Assembly (NCBI RefSeq): GCF_000147875.1
Contig: NC_014507.1
Location: forward strand, 434,001 to 498,000
Reading direction: 5' to 3'
Source of the DNA: Methanolacinia petrolearia DSM 11571
Lineage (GTDB): Archaea > Halobacteriota > Methanomicrobia > Methanomicrobiales > Methanomicrobiaceae
DNA: 64,000 nucleotides
Part shown: in pieces, positions 10,049-18,691 of the stretch
Numbering within the stretch: the stretch's first letter is position 1
Layout: each line of letters begins with the position of its first letter
The notes under the pieces: generated by a model
The model's database searches: none
What the model was told of the DNA's origin: nothing
What the model saw: only the letters and a program-made list of their open reading frames with translations
Program-made: the position numbers and the translations under genes

Positions 10049-10974
10049 GCGGGGTGATCGAAGTCAGGGATCTGACAAAGACCTTCGGTTCCACCGTCGC
10101 CGTAGATCATATCTCATTCTCTGTAAAGGAGGGGGAGATCCTGGGTTTTCTCGGCCCTAACGGTGCGGGCAAGACAACCACAACTCGTATGCTGACCGGC
10201 GTGATCCCTCCTGTGTCCGGTACTGTGACAATCCTCGGGCACGATATATGGCGTGAACCGGTGCTGGCCAAACAGGGATTCGGGGTGGTTCCCGAGATTT
10301 CTAACGCCTATACTGATCTTACAGCCTGGCGGAACCTTCAGTTGATGGGTGACCTCTATGGTCTTTCGCGTGACCTTGCTGACCGGCGTGCGACGGAGCT
10401 TCTCGGTACACTCGGACTCCTGGACCGAAAGGATCAGAAGGTTCAGGCATACTCGAAAGGCATGAAGCAGCGACTCGTTCTTGCGATGGCTCTTCCCCAT
10501 GAGCCCCGACTTCTCTTCCTTGACGAACCAACGAGCGGGCTCGACGTGCAGAGCACACGGCTGATCCTCACTCTGCTGCGAAAATTGAACAGGGACGGGA
10601 CAACTATCTTCCTCACAACGCATAACATGGAAGAGGCAAATCTGCTCTGTGATCGGATTGCAATTATCCGGGCCGGTAAACTTGTGGCGGTCGATGCCCC
10701 GGAAAAGCTCAAGACAGAGATTGATCGTGTGCACAGGGTAGAGGTGAGCTTTGACCGGGAAGTGCCTGATGATGAGATCTGTGGACTGTTGGGAGTGACC
10801 GGTGCGGAGCGGACCGGAGACAAGTGGCAGATCGTGACAGAAAACCCGGATGCCGCTATCCGCTCTCTGGTGGCATTCAGCCGTCAGCATGGGGCGGCGA
10901 TCGTGACGCTCGTAACTCATGCACCCACTCTGGATGAGGCGTTCCTCAGGCTGACAGGGGAGATGGAATCGTGA
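10045..10974 (+). CDS. ABC-2 type exporter, ATP-binding protein
   Basis: DrrA-like ATPase of 309 residues. Walker A GPNGAGKT is at 37-44, the signature region reads YSKGMKQRLVLAMAL, and Walker B reads RLLFLDEPTSGLD. The C-terminal 90 residues are the variable domain of this family. GTG start at 10045 with GGGAGGGGTGATG upstream, overlapping the stop of the 24-codon ORF. It overlaps the permease gene by four bases, so both form one transporter. The cargo is unknown; the neighbouring Cys/His protein hints at a metal or toxic compound. Confidence 0.92.
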   Translation: MSGVIEVRDLTKTFGSTVAVDHISFSVKEGEILGFLGPNGAGKTTTTRMLTGVIPPVSGTVTILGHDIWREPVLAKQGFGVVPEISNAYTDLTAWRNLQLMGDLYGLSRDLADRRATELLGTLGLLDRKDQKVQAYSKGMKQRLVLAMALPHEPRLLFLDEPTSGLDVQSTRLILTLLRKLNRDGTTIFLTTHNMEEANLLCDRIAIIRAGKLVAVDAPEKLKTEIDRVHRVEVSFDREVPDDEICGLLGVTGAERTGDKWQIVTENPDAAIRSLVAFSRQHGAAIVTLVTHAPTLDEAFLRLTGEMES

Positions 10975-11726
10975 ACCCGGCGGGAGTGCCGGAACAACTC
11001 CGGCGGGCATGGGCCATAGCTAAAAAAGACATCCTTATTTATTATTTTAAGGGGCCTGTCCTGATCTTCGGGGTTTTCATGCCGGTATTTCTTTTCCTCG
11101 CGTTCCTCATGGGGGGTCGTCAGCTTCCGCTGGAATTCCTCGTCTCAGGACTCATCGGCATGACCCTCTTTTTTACGGCCACCGCAGTTTCGCCTGCGAT
11201 ATTTCCGTGGGAGGGGCAGGCAAAGACCCTTGAACGGCTGGCTTCATGCCCGGTCTCCACCGGGACAATTGTCTTTGGCGACATGCTCGCTTCACTCATC
11301 TTCGGGATCGGAATAACGGCTGTCACTGTCATCATCGGTATCGCTCTTGGGCTTCCTCTGCTCCACGGCATTGTCCTTGTTGCCGGAATCGTAATCTCGG
11401 CGTTTTGTTTCTCGGCGATAGGAATGCTACTCGCTGTACCTCCCACGAATGTGCCATCGAATATAATGATGCTGACTTCGCTCATCAAGTTCCCACTCAT
11501 ATTTGTATCTGGGATTTTTGTTCCCCTGGAGCAACTGCCTTACTGGGGTGTGGCACTGGCGGCGTGCTCTCCCCTCACCTACTTTACTGATCTTGTCCGC
11601 TACTCGTTCACGGATGCACATTTCTTCCCGGTTCTAACCGATTTGGCAGTGCTGACTGTGTTCACCTTTTTTTTTACGATAATGGCGATGGCATTGCACA
11701 AGATGACGATGCCACGGAGAATGTAG
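10971..11726 (+). CDS. ABC-2 type exporter, permease
   Basis: A 251-residue membrane protein with six predicted membrane segments, starting AKKDILIYYFKGPVLIFGVFMP and ending FFFTIMAMALHKMTMPRRM. The middle carries FPWEGQAKTLERLASCPV, typical for ABC-2 permeases between helices 2 and 3. GTG start overlaps the ATPase stop (GTGA), indicating translational coupling. It is the last gene of the unit controlled from the 9618-9704 promoter region. Confidence 0.9.
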   Translation: MNPAGVPEQLRRAWAIAKKDILIYYFKGPVLIFGVFMPVFLFLAFLMGGRQLPLEFLVSGLIGMTLFFTATAVSPAIFPWEGQAKTLERLASCPVSTGTIVFGDMLASLIFGIGITAVTVIIGIALGLPLLHGIVLVAGIVISAFCFSAIGMLLAVPPTNVPSNIMMLTSLIKFPLIFVSGIFVPLEQLPYWGVALAACSPLTYFTDLVRYSFTDAHFFPVLTDLAVLTVFTFFFTIMAMALHKMTMPRRM

Positions 11727-11829
11727 GGTAGAGAGAATAAGTCTAAAAGTGTGTTGTTAAATGTGTTTTAATCCTGTGGGGAGAGATTTGGATTTGTTTT
11801 TGTTATCCAAAAAATCAAAAAGGGAATTT

Positions 11830-12159
11830 TTACATCAGCACTGCTGCAAGGGCGAGCACCGGCAGCATCGTCATGAGGGCAAGGTGCGGTGCGTAGCCCG
11901 GGGATGTCTGGATCGAGTATTTCAGTGTCGGCCAGATCTGCGTGTATGCCGTAATCGTCGCCAGGATCTGGAGGACGGCGGCTGCAAGGACTGTTGTCGT
12001 GAGACCTGTCGCAATCGCTGCAATGGTTGCAATGAAGGCGAGCATCAGAAACCCGAAGTGCACTGCAAGACGCATCCCGATCATCCGGAAGGTGATGAAT
12101 CCCGTAGTTATGCTGCTCAGCAGGATCGCCAGGGTAATAACAAGGTATGTGTATTCCAT
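11830..12159 (-). CDS. Four-helix membrane protein of unknown function
   Basis: A 109-residue protein made almost wholly of four hydrophobic helices, rich in Ala, Ile, Leu and Thr, with few charges. No family is recognised. It ends a minus-strand operon after a TusA-TusA-DsrE fusion (11-bp gap) and DUF169, so it may be a membrane partner of that sulfur-relay-like set. Confidence 0.75.
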   Translation of the reverse strand: MEYTYLVITLAILLSSITTGFITFRMIGMRLAVHFGFLMLAFIATIAAIATGLTTTVLAAAVLQILATITAYTQIWPTLKYSIQTSPGYAPHLALMTMLPVLALAAVLM

Positions 12160-12169
12160 CTATTTCGCC

Positions 12170-13015
12170 TCAGAAGTTGACCACCGCGTTGGCAGGATTG
12201 CTGATCAGGTCGATATATGTCGCAGCTCCTGCGATTTTCATGCCCTCGACGAGATTGCCTTCGTTTATGCCGCGGAACTGTGCCGAAAGCTCGCAGACGT
12301 ATACTTTCGTACCTCCTTCGATGACCTCGTTCATGAGACTGTCGAGCCGGTCGAAGGAAGGATGTTTCACGCCTGTCGCCGCTCCCTTCTTCGCCATGCT
12401 TGCGCCGTCCATGAGCAGGAAGATGGTCACCGTCTTTCCCATCGAAAGTGCCACCTTCGAGAAAAGGAAGGTTGCATAGGCTCTTTCGGCGTTGCTGATC
12501 CCGTTGCTCTGGATGATCACCACGGAATCAAGGTTTGCTGCCAAGGCTGACGCTTCTCCTGCGGCAGGACGTTCTGCCTTTTCCGCGATAAGGTAGTGGC
12601 GATCGCCTTCGCCCCCCTCTTCGATCACGCGGGAACCGCCCGATGTTACTGCACGGGCGATATCTTCGAGAGTGGATCCGTTCGCACACTTCACCTTCAG
12701 TCTCTCCCCGATCCCGAGCGATTCGAGAATGTTTCCGACTGTGATGGCAGGGCCGGGGCAGGTATCGCCTGTAACGTCGACCTCCTGCATCTTCGTGCCG
12801 TGGGGAGTCATCCGCACCTCGACATCGCCGCCGTTCTTTCCGGTCTCAAGGTTGTATCCGAACTTTTCCGCGACTGCATCCATGCCTTTTTCCGCACCCG
12901 GACTGAGGAGGAACCGGATCTCTTCATCCGGTTCTGCGGAATGCCTGATTACATTTGCGGCAAGGATCGAGGCGTTGGGAGATTTAATCCCGCGTGCCGG
13001 GATTGTCTTCACCAT
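12170..13015 (-). CDS. TusA-TusA-DsrE fusion protein (sulfur-relay-like)
   Basis: Three modules can be seen in 281 residues. Residues 1-70 look like a TusA domain in which the usual CPxP cysteine is replaced (GIKSPNAS, Ser12). Residues 78-148 are an intact TusA domain with Cys86 in DTCPGPA. Residues 162-281 form a DsrE/F-like domain (VVIIQSNGISNAERAYATFL, KTVTIFLLMDGASM). TusA and DsrE proteins pass sulfur as persulfide on cysteines, so intramolecular transfer is likely. The gene is 3 bp from DUF169. Confidence 0.8.
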   Translation of the reverse strand: MVKTIPARGIKSPNASILAANVIRHSAEPDEEIRFLLSPGAEKGMDAVAEKFGYNLETGKNGGDVEVRMTPHGTKMQEVDVTGDTCPGPAITVGNILESLGIGERLKVKCANGSTLEDIARAVTSGGSRVIEEGGEGDRHYLIAEKAERPAAGEASALAANLDSVVIIQSNGISNAERAYATFLFSKVALSMGKTVTIFLLMDGASMAKKGAATGVKHPSFDRLDSLMNEVIEGGTKVYVCELSAQFRGINEGNLVEGMKIAGAATYIDLISNPANAVVNF

Positions 13016-13018
13016 GTT

Positions 13019-13699
13019 TCACCCCCACTTCTCTGCAAACAATTTGAGTGCCTCGATTATATCCGGGAGATCTTTCGGCGGGATTCCGAGGATGACCTCG
13101 TCTTCCGCGATCCCGGAGTTCTTCCTCGAACCGTTGCACCCGAGCGTCATGTTCGGAACTCCGCGCTGCTTCACGGCGACAACTGCGTCTGCACAGATCG
13201 ACTGGATGCCCGAGTAATCGCTCGAAATCCTGCCGCCGGTCGCATAGAGGTACGCCTGGCTGAGCCTGAGTGCCTGTCTCGGTGTTGCAACTATGACTAC
13301 AACGTCAGGCTCGAACTCCGCCGATTCGAAAGGTGAGTAGACCGACGCGTAGGACTCTGTAGTGCATTTCGGGATGGCGGAAACTGTGTCGAGCGCTCCT
13401 TCGGCTGTCTTGAAGTTGCCGAGCGTATGATACATTTTGCCTGTCGAGACCGCCTCGGGAAGAGGCTCGATTCCCATTACGCCTGCCCCGCCCTTGCAGA
13501 GGTGTTCGTCGCGTGTTGCATATCCTTTCATTCCCTGAAGCCTTGCATCCTGTACGAACTGGCAGTGCCTGCTCTTCTCCCGGATCTTCTGGTATCCGGC
13601 GGGCACGTCCGCCTGTGTCTCTGCGATCTTTACGGCGACAGGACTTCCCTTCAGCCCCAACAGTTCTATCAATTCTTTTCCGGTTGTTTCGTATGACAT
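13019..13699 (-). CDS. DUF169 family protein
   Basis: Starting at the ATG at 13699, which has GGAGG 8 nt upstream, the product is 226 residues (MSYETTGKELIELLGLKGSP). Conserved features are SPVAVKI, the Cys-containing CQFVQDAR and HLCKGGAGVMG, PDVVVIVATPRQALRL and the C-terminal NMTLGCNGSRKNSGIAEDE. DUF169 proteins are common in methanogens and anaerobes and their reaction is unknown. It heads the operon with the TusA/DsrE fusion and is divergent from a winged-helix/GAF regulator, with shared operator boxes between them. Confidence 0.85.
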   Translation of the reverse strand: MSYETTGKELIELLGLKGSPVAVKIAETQADVPAGYQKIREKSRHCQFVQDARLQGMKGYATRDEHLCKGGAGVMGIEPLPEAVSTGKMYHTLGNFKTAEGALDTVSAIPKCTTESYASVYSPFESAEFEPDVVVIVATPRQALRLSQAYLYATGGRISSDYSGIQSICADAVVAVKQRGVPNMTLGCNGSRKNSGIAEDEVILGIPPKDLPDIIEALKLFAEKWG

Positions 13700-13749
13700 G
13701 TTTTTTTCCTCCGGTCGATACCAGGATTGCTGCACCTGTTTTGTCGACT

Positions 13750-13775
13750 TAGTATAACTATATTGTATAGTATAA
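13750..13775. promoter_or_regulatory. Two TAGTATAA boxes before the DUF169 operon
   Basis: TAGTATAA occurs at 13750-13757 and 13768-13775, 18 bp apart, about 50-75 bp upstream of the DUF169 start and overlapping its AT-rich promoter. The same octamer forms the palindrome at 13871-13888 in front of the divergent regulator. Confidence 0.6.
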
Positions 13776-13870
13776 AATATATCAATGTTGCGATTGTTGC
13801 CTTGTTTACCATACTTTCTATATGTAGAATGGCATTTCATGCCGTGATATGTTTATCATCTTCTGGCGAA

Positions 13871-13888
13871 TTATACTATGTAGTATAA
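13871..13888. promoter_or_regulatory. Perfect palindrome TTATACTA-TG-TAGTATAA at the regulator start
   Basis: An 8+2+8 inverted repeat ends immediately before the ATG at 13889. Binding there would block the start of the winged-helix/GAF gene, so autoregulation is likely. The half-site matches the two boxes near the DUF169 promoter. Confidence 0.65.
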
Positions 13889-15511
13889 ATGGCTTCTACG
13901 AGAATTGAGAATCTTGCCGGGACCGAGCACCTGATTGTCACGTACCTGCGATCGCATCTGCCCGAGGAGTGTATGCTCGACAAGATATCCATGGGAATCG
14001 GGAAAAGCCGGGCGACCGTCCTTAAATATCTCTGGACACTTCATGCGAAGGGAATCATCGATTACCGTGAGATTGGGCGTAACAAGCTATGGATGATGAA
14101 ACAGCCGCAGGAAGCGGGTACTGAAACAATCATCCGCGAGGAGCCTGAGAGCAGACCTCCGGGTGTCCGGACGACTGCGCAGGCCGCATTCGAACTCCAC
14201 AATCTTCTTCTTAGGGAAGCAGAACTCCGTGACTCGCTGGACCTCCCGGAGACCGCAGTCCTTACAATAGGAGAAGATCTTTTTATAATCGCAAGAAACA
14301 GGCTCTTTGAATCGCTTTTCCCTGCGGCAGAAAAGTTTTCCGACCTTGTACACCAGTCCCAGGCTGCAAAACTAGAAAATCTCTGCCGGTCGGCGAATGC
14401 AGGCACCCCTGCCTCTATTGAACTCGACCTGCTTGAGAGGGCCGGGATATACCGTTCATATCGTTTTACCCTTGTTCCCGCCGGTCCCGCAGATTCGGCA
14501 GGCGCACGTGTTCTTATCGGGGAAGACCTATCAGGCGGGAGAAGGACACGGCGGCATCTCGAATCTCTCCTCTATATCATAAGAACGGCTGCAACTGCAC
14601 AGAATGAAGAAGACCTTCTCCGTGAAACTCTCCGGGGAGTAAGGGAGAATCTGGTCCCCTTCGTCCACGGGAGTATCGTCATGGCCGACATGCACGTAGC
14701 CTTCACTACTGCATCACTCTCAGGCGAACTGCTGCAGGACTTATCTCCACTTCTCGAACACTGTATGACTTCGCTTGAGACGGTATCCGAAGAAAGGGGT
14801 GACGGGACATTCCGCTATGCAGTCGCAGTCCCGATCATCGACGAAGAACAGGCCACCGGTGCGATGCTGCTTCTGACGGAGTCTTCGATCAGTGCAACCG
14901 AGGTGGAGAACATAGAGATCGTCGCGGACGAGATCGCAAGCGCCCTCCGGATGCAGCGGCTCGACCGGGAAAGGGCGGAGTTCGTCAATACGCTCCTTGC
15001 GATGAACTCCATCTCTACTATCCTGAATACGGCCACCGACGAGGAAGCGATCCTGGAGAAATCGATCGAGGCAGTCATTAATACCCTGGGTTTTGATATG
15101 GGCTGTATCTACCTTAAAGACGATGCTGAGGGAATGGTGCCGCGGGTCCAGCGGAACATGCCCGAACATCTCAGGAAGATGTGTATAGCCGGAATCTACG
15201 ACGGCCTGTTCGATCGCGTGTTCCGTGACCAGACCCTTGTCTATGTAGTACCGGGGATGCCGGAGTATGAGGATCTGGTCCCCCGTGCCATCCGGGAGAA
15301 CGGAGTCCGGACGCTGTTGATCCTGCCGATAAAAGTTGGCGATCAGATCGTCGGGCTGGTTAATATGGGCAGCCGGGCGGAGAAGCACTATACACAGACA
15401 AGTCTTGATAATCTCTTATCCATCGGGCTCCAGCTCGGCATCGCTCTCGAAAGATCGAGGCTTGCCAGCGCTCTTGGTGAAGCCGGCGGAGAGAGTAAAA
15501 AAGGAGAGTAG
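13889..15511 (+). CDS. Winged-helix, PAS-like and double-GAF regulator
   Basis: The 540-residue protein starts with a winged helix (residues 10-70: HLIVTYLRSHLPEECMLDKI, SRATVLKYLWTLHAKGIIDY). A PAS-like region follows at about 100-215, then two GAF-like domains at about 220-350 and 360-530 (the latter with GCIYLKDD and TLLILPIKVGDQIVGLVNMG). It is a DNA-binding sensor with small-molecule or redox-sensing domains and no kinase module. It is divergent from the DUF169/TusA-DsrE operon and probably controls it through the TAGTATAA boxes. Confidence 0.8.
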   Translation: MASTRIENLAGTEHLIVTYLRSHLPEECMLDKISMGIGKSRATVLKYLWTLHAKGIIDYREIGRNKLWMMKQPQEAGTETIIREEPESRPPGVRTTAQAAFELHNLLLREAELRDSLDLPETAVLTIGEDLFIIARNRLFESLFPAAEKFSDLVHQSQAAKLENLCRSANAGTPASIELDLLERAGIYRSYRFTLVPAGPADSAGARVLIGEDLSGGRRTRRHLESLLYIIRTAATAQNEEDLLRETLRGVRENLVPFVHGSIVMADMHVAFTTASLSGELLQDLSPLLEHCMTSLETVSEERGDGTFRYAVAVPIIDEEQATGAMLLLTESSISATEVENIEIVADEIASALRMQRLDRERAEFVNTLLAMNSISTILNTATDEEAILEKSIEAVINTLGFDMGCIYLKDDAEGMVPRVQRNMPEHLRKMCIAGIYDGLFDRVFRDQTLVYVVPGMPEYEDLVPRAIRENGVRTLLILPIKVGDQIVGLVNMGSRAEKHYTQTSLDNLLSIGLQLGIALERSRLASALGEAGGESKKGE

Positions 15512-15514
15512 ACC

Positions 15515-15567
15515 GCGGGAGAGAAAATATTCTTCCCGCCGGCTGATATGTTAATAGATTAACATAT
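15515..15567. terminator. Inverted repeats between convergent genes
   Basis: Between two convergent stops lie a GCGGGA...TCCCGC hairpin with an AT-rich loop and a perfect ten-base inverted repeat ATATGTTAAT-AG-ATTAACATAT (15546-15567). They probably help bidirectional termination. Confidence 0.4.
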
Positions 15568-15594
15568 GGCAACTTTTCCCTGCGATTAATAAAA

Positions 15595-16278
15595 TCAATG
15601 ATATTCCGGAATCCCGTCAAACCATTGATCGAAAGATTCCATAATCTCTTCATCCTGGTAATAGAAGACAACCTGGTGATTATGGAATACAAAATATGCT
15701 TCTTCCCCTGAGTCGTAACTGCAATTCAGGTAGCAGAAATATTCAAATTCATCATAGACGGGGATGCAGTCTCCACCGAAAATCTGCTCCAGTTCCGGGT
15801 TTCCGGCCATGAACAATGTGACATTATAGCATTCCCCTGGGGAGTAGCATTTGTATTCGGTCTCTCCCGTAATCTCACCGCTATCGTTCACAAAGTCGAA
15901 GTATAATTTGTAATATTCCTTGTAGACTGATATTTCACCGGCACCTGTCGGATTGTCGTCGATAAAAGATACGATCGGGCCGAGGAAATCATCTAAGCTT
16001 ATGATGCCGTTTTCGTAATTCCTGAGTTCATATGTAGTATTGTATGAATCTATATATCCCTGGAAATCCTGAAAATCGGTGTTGTTGCTTACTCTTTGTA
16101 TATTGTTCCATTCAGTAATTGTCGGGTCGGATAAATCAAGAGTGTTCTTTACCGATTCATTCGATGAAGGCATTTCATTGCCTGAATCCCCGTCACCTAT
16201 GACAATAATTCCCGCAAGAAGGCACAGAAGAAACAGGAGGATAAAGATTACACCAGCCATGATGTGCGTATTTTTCAT
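15595..16278 (-). CDS. Membrane-anchored acidic protein of unknown function
   Basis: A 227-residue protein with one N-terminal membrane helix (IMAGVIFILLFLLCLLAGII) and an extracellular domain rich in Asp, Glu, Tyr and Asn with four Cys (KCYSPGEC, CYLNC), which could form disulfides. No family is recognised. It is a single gene, convergent with the GAF regulator. Its style resembles the secreted proteins at 29.5-33.5 kb, but I see no clear homology. Confidence 0.7.
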   Translation of the reverse strand: MKNTHIMAGVIFILLFLLCLLAGIIVIGDGDSGNEMPSSNESVKNTLDLSDPTITEWNNIQRVSNNTDFQDFQGYIDSYNTTYELRNYENGIISLDDFLGPIVSFIDDNPTGAGEISVYKEYYKLYFDFVNDSGEITGETEYKCYSPGECYNVTLFMAGNPELEQIFGGDCIPVYDEFEYFCYLNCSYDSGEEAYFVFHNHQVVFYYQDEEIMESFDQWFDGIPEYH

Positions 16279-16395
16279 AAACAGGATCTTTACGAGAAGA
16301 TCATAGAAGGAATTTTTTATTTGTTCTCCTGATGAGCACCCTTCTATATGCGGTCAGGAGGAAGAGTTAACAGGCTGATTGTTATATTAACTGTG

Positions 16396-16779
16396 ATGAA
16401 CGCCGGCTGTGAAGACCCCGCGAGGTATATCGGGTGCTGCGGTGCGTACTGCAAAACATGCAGGGCTCTTGCAGAAGGCACATGCAGGGGCTGTAAACCC
16501 GGTTACGATAAAGGTGAACGGGATATCAGGAAGGCGAGGTGCAGGATCAAGGTCTGCTGCTTTGGTGAGAAGAAGTTTGAAACATGCGCCGACTGCCCTG
16601 ATTACGATGCCTGCGATGTAATATCCGTTTTTCACAATAAGAAAGGCTACAAATACATAAAATATCATGAGTCGCTTGAATTCATCCGAAAGAATGGTTA
16701 TGATGAGTTCATTGAGGCGGCCGGCAAATGGAAAGGAGCGTACGGCAGGCTGCCACGGACGCTTTCTCCGGAAGACTAG
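16396..16779 (+). CDS. DUF3795 family Cys-rich protein
   Basis: From the ATG at 16396 the protein is 127 residues and carries the DUF3795 pattern: YIGCCGAYCKTCRAL, GTCRGCKPGYDKG, CRIKVCC and CADCPDYDACD, followed by a helical tail (YIKYHESLEFIRKNGYDEF). The eleven or more Cys suggest zinc or Fe-S binding; function is unknown. An upstream GTG-type extension to 16348 is possible but unconserved in character. It overlaps the convergent oxidase gene by four bases. Confidence 0.8.
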   Translation: MNAGCEDPARYIGCCGAYCKTCRALAEGTCRGCKPGYDKGERDIRKARCRIKVCCFGEKKFETCADCPDYDACDVISVFHNKKGYKYIKYHESLEFIRKNGYDEFIEAAGKWKGAYGRLPRTLSPED

Positions 16780-17228
16780 TCGATCAGGTTCTTCCTGCCG
16801 GTCATCTCCTTTACGGCTATCCTGATAACGGCAAGCCCCCCGGTATTCAGGCTTCTTGGATCGTAATTCCCGCCGTGGTAACGCCCGGCGATAACAGCGA
16901 GCCCTTCCCTGATCTCTTCTTCATCTTCAAGAATCGTCGCCGTTCCGGAACCTGTGACGCTTTCGTATTTCATATCGTATGAACACGGGCGATCCGATGG
17001 AACCAGTCCGTAATATGCGTCCGCTTCAAAACAGACATTTGGGTTTACCTTCAGGATCTCGATCTTCTTGCCTTTTTTCGAACTGTGGAGGTATATCGCC
17101 CCGTCTTTGTACCCGAATGCCATAGGAACTATGTAGGGATCTTTGTCCCTACACACGCCGAGCCTCAGGTACGGCGAGTTCAGCAAAATCTCTTCAATCT
17201 CCTTTTTATCTGTTATGACTTCTCCCAT
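16776..17228 (-). CDS. Pyridoxamine 5'-phosphate oxidase family FMN-binding protein
   Basis: A 150-residue split-barrel flavoprotein of the NimA/Pnp-oxidase-like group: LRLGVCRDKDPYIVPMAFGYKDG at the start, IYLHSSKKGKKIEILKVNPNVCFEAD for the FMN-phosphate site, and SVTGSGTATILEDEEE. Substrate unknown; such proteins reduce small molecules or bind F420/FMN. It follows a methyltransferase and a racemase-like gene on the same strand. Confidence 0.85.
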   Translation of the reverse strand: MGEVITDKKEIEEILLNSPYLRLGVCRDKDPYIVPMAFGYKDGAIYLHSSKKGKKIEILKVNPNVCFEADAYYGLVPSDRPCSYDMKYESVTGSGTATILEDEEEIREGLAVIAGRYHGGNYDPRSLNTGGLAVIRIAVKEMTGRKNLID

Positions 17229-17241
17229 TATTCGTTCTCCT

Positions 17242-17862
17242 TCAGGGCTTCCTGAACCGGACCGTATAATTCCAGAATCCTCCTTCCACTCCGTCTACAA
17301 CGAACCCTGCATTTTCCCCCATGGCGATTGTCGTCCTCTTCAGCGGATAGTCCGGGTCCACCAGAAACTCAGAGACCCCGAGAACACCGCCTTTTTTCAA
17401 AACCCGTCGGCATTCCATAAGGGCGGTATGGGGATCGGGGATCTCCTGCAGTACCGTCACCATGTAGACCGCATCGAACGTATTTTCACAAAAAGGAAGG
17501 TTGTACGCATCCGCCTGCACAAGTTCGGGCAGTTCAGTTTCCTTTTCTGAACACTGGTCGAGCATCTCCTTCTGGATGTCGAACCCGATGACCTTCCCTT
17601 CCGGCCCTGCCATCTTCACAGCAAAGGGCGTGAAGCAGCAGCTCCCGCATCCAACTTCGAGAACGGTCATCCCCCGTTCAATCCCGCTTCTTGACAAAAG
17701 AAGATCCGGGGGCTGAATCCACCGGCGGAAGTCCGAGTCCAGGAATCCCCCGATGAATGAAGGTGCGGGGAAATGCCAGACCTTGCGGCCGATGCGGATT
17801 ACGATCTGCCATATGAGGATAATAACGATAATCCAGAAAAAAATTTCAGTAACCGACATCAT
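17242..17862 (-). CDS. Membrane-anchored SAM-dependent methyltransferase
   Basis: The 206-residue protein begins with one membrane helix (IFFWIIVIILIWQIVIRI), then a Rossmann methyltransferase core: VLEVGCGSCCFTPFAVKMAG (SAM loop), VIGFDIQKEML, DAYNLPFCENTFDAVYMVTVLQEI and LMECRRVLKKGGVLGVSEF. Such proteins often act on lipids or quinone-like membrane substrates. The ATG at 17862 overlaps the end of the racemase gene by four bases, so the two are coupled. Confidence 0.85.
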   Translation of the reverse strand: MMSVTEIFFWIIVIILIWQIVIRIGRKVWHFPAPSFIGGFLDSDFRRWIQPPDLLLSRSGIERGMTVLEVGCGSCCFTPFAVKMAGPEGKVIGFDIQKEMLDQCSEKETELPELVQADAYNLPFCENTFDAVYMVTVLQEIPDPHTALMECRRVLKKGGVLGVSEFLVDPDYPLKRTTIAMGENAGFVVDGVEGGFWNYTVRFRKP

Positions 17863-18440
17863 TCATCACCCAGTGCATATTTAACAGCCGCTTCGGCATG
17901 TATCGTCATCATGTCGAAGAGAGGGATCTCGACATCCTTTTGCTTTACGAGCAGCGGGATCTCGGTGCACACGAGGATTATTACCTTAATTCCGAATTTC
18001 TCTTCAAGCCTTTTTCTATAGAAGTCTTCTTCCATCGTGTACTCAGTTCCGGGAAGCCCGACAATCTTAAGGGCCCGCTCCCTGATCTTTTCGCCGGTCG
18101 CACCGGCGATGTGCAGTACCGGGATTTTTACTTTCTTCTCTATATCATCCGCACTCGAATGCAGAGTATTCGAACATCTGATGATGAAGTAGGCCCCTCC
18201 CCGCTTGAGTCTCTCGGCTGAATCGATCATCGTGTTCCTGAGAGGTTTCCAATCGAAGGAGCTCTGCACCTTTCGGAACCTCCGGGGGATATCAGTAAAC
18301 TCTGCGAATTCTATCGAGTACATCAGGATCTTTGCCGAGTGCAGGCCGCCAGGTCTCTCTTCGACCATCTCGTTCATCAGTTTATAGTATTCGGCCGATG
18401 ACACCCGGCTCATCCCGCCGATAACCCCGATCATCTTCAT
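17859..18440 (-). CDS. Shortened aspartate/glutamate racemase family protein
   Basis: The 193-residue protein follows the racemase family closely at both ends: MIGVIGGMSRVSSAEYYKL, GGLHSAKILMYSIEFAEF, the first catalytic Cys in CSNTLHSSAD, GLPGTEYTMEEDFYRKRLEE, then the second Cys in CTEIPLLVKQKDVEIPLFD. Between GIKV and IILVCTEI about 45 residues normally present are missing, in frame. Both cysteines remain, but the lost part is structural, so activity is doubtful. It is coupled to the downstream methyltransferase. Confidence 0.8.
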   Translation of the reverse strand: MKMIGVIGGMSRVSSAEYYKLMNEMVEERPGGLHSAKILMYSIEFAEFTDIPRRFRKVQSSFDWKPLRNTMIDSAERLKRGGAYFIIRCSNTLHSSADDIEKKVKIPVLHIAGATGEKIRERALKIVGLPGTEYTMEEDFYRKRLEEKFGIKVIILVCTEIPLLVKQKDVEIPLFDMMTIHAEAAVKYALGDE

Positions 18441-18691
18441 ATATCGCTTCCCACTCCTGCCGTAAGGAAGAATCGGGTTTTGTATTCATATATTTTTTCG
18501 GGATGTTCCAGTGCCGTGAAATAAAACCCTGATGATATAAATCGGATATATGGATTGCTCATATTCAAAGCAACCTTTTTTTTGCTGATGATGTTGTATA
18601 GACTTACAATCGGAGAACCGTAAGGGGGAGACTCCTCAAATCTGGTTGTGGTTCTTTCAGGCAATAAAATAGAATTTCCGCGGTGAAATGA

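Noticed and set aside
18437-18664. 75-codon minus-strand frame upstream of the racemase gene
   Set aside because: It overlaps the racemase start, has no ribosome-binding site and no recognisable domain.
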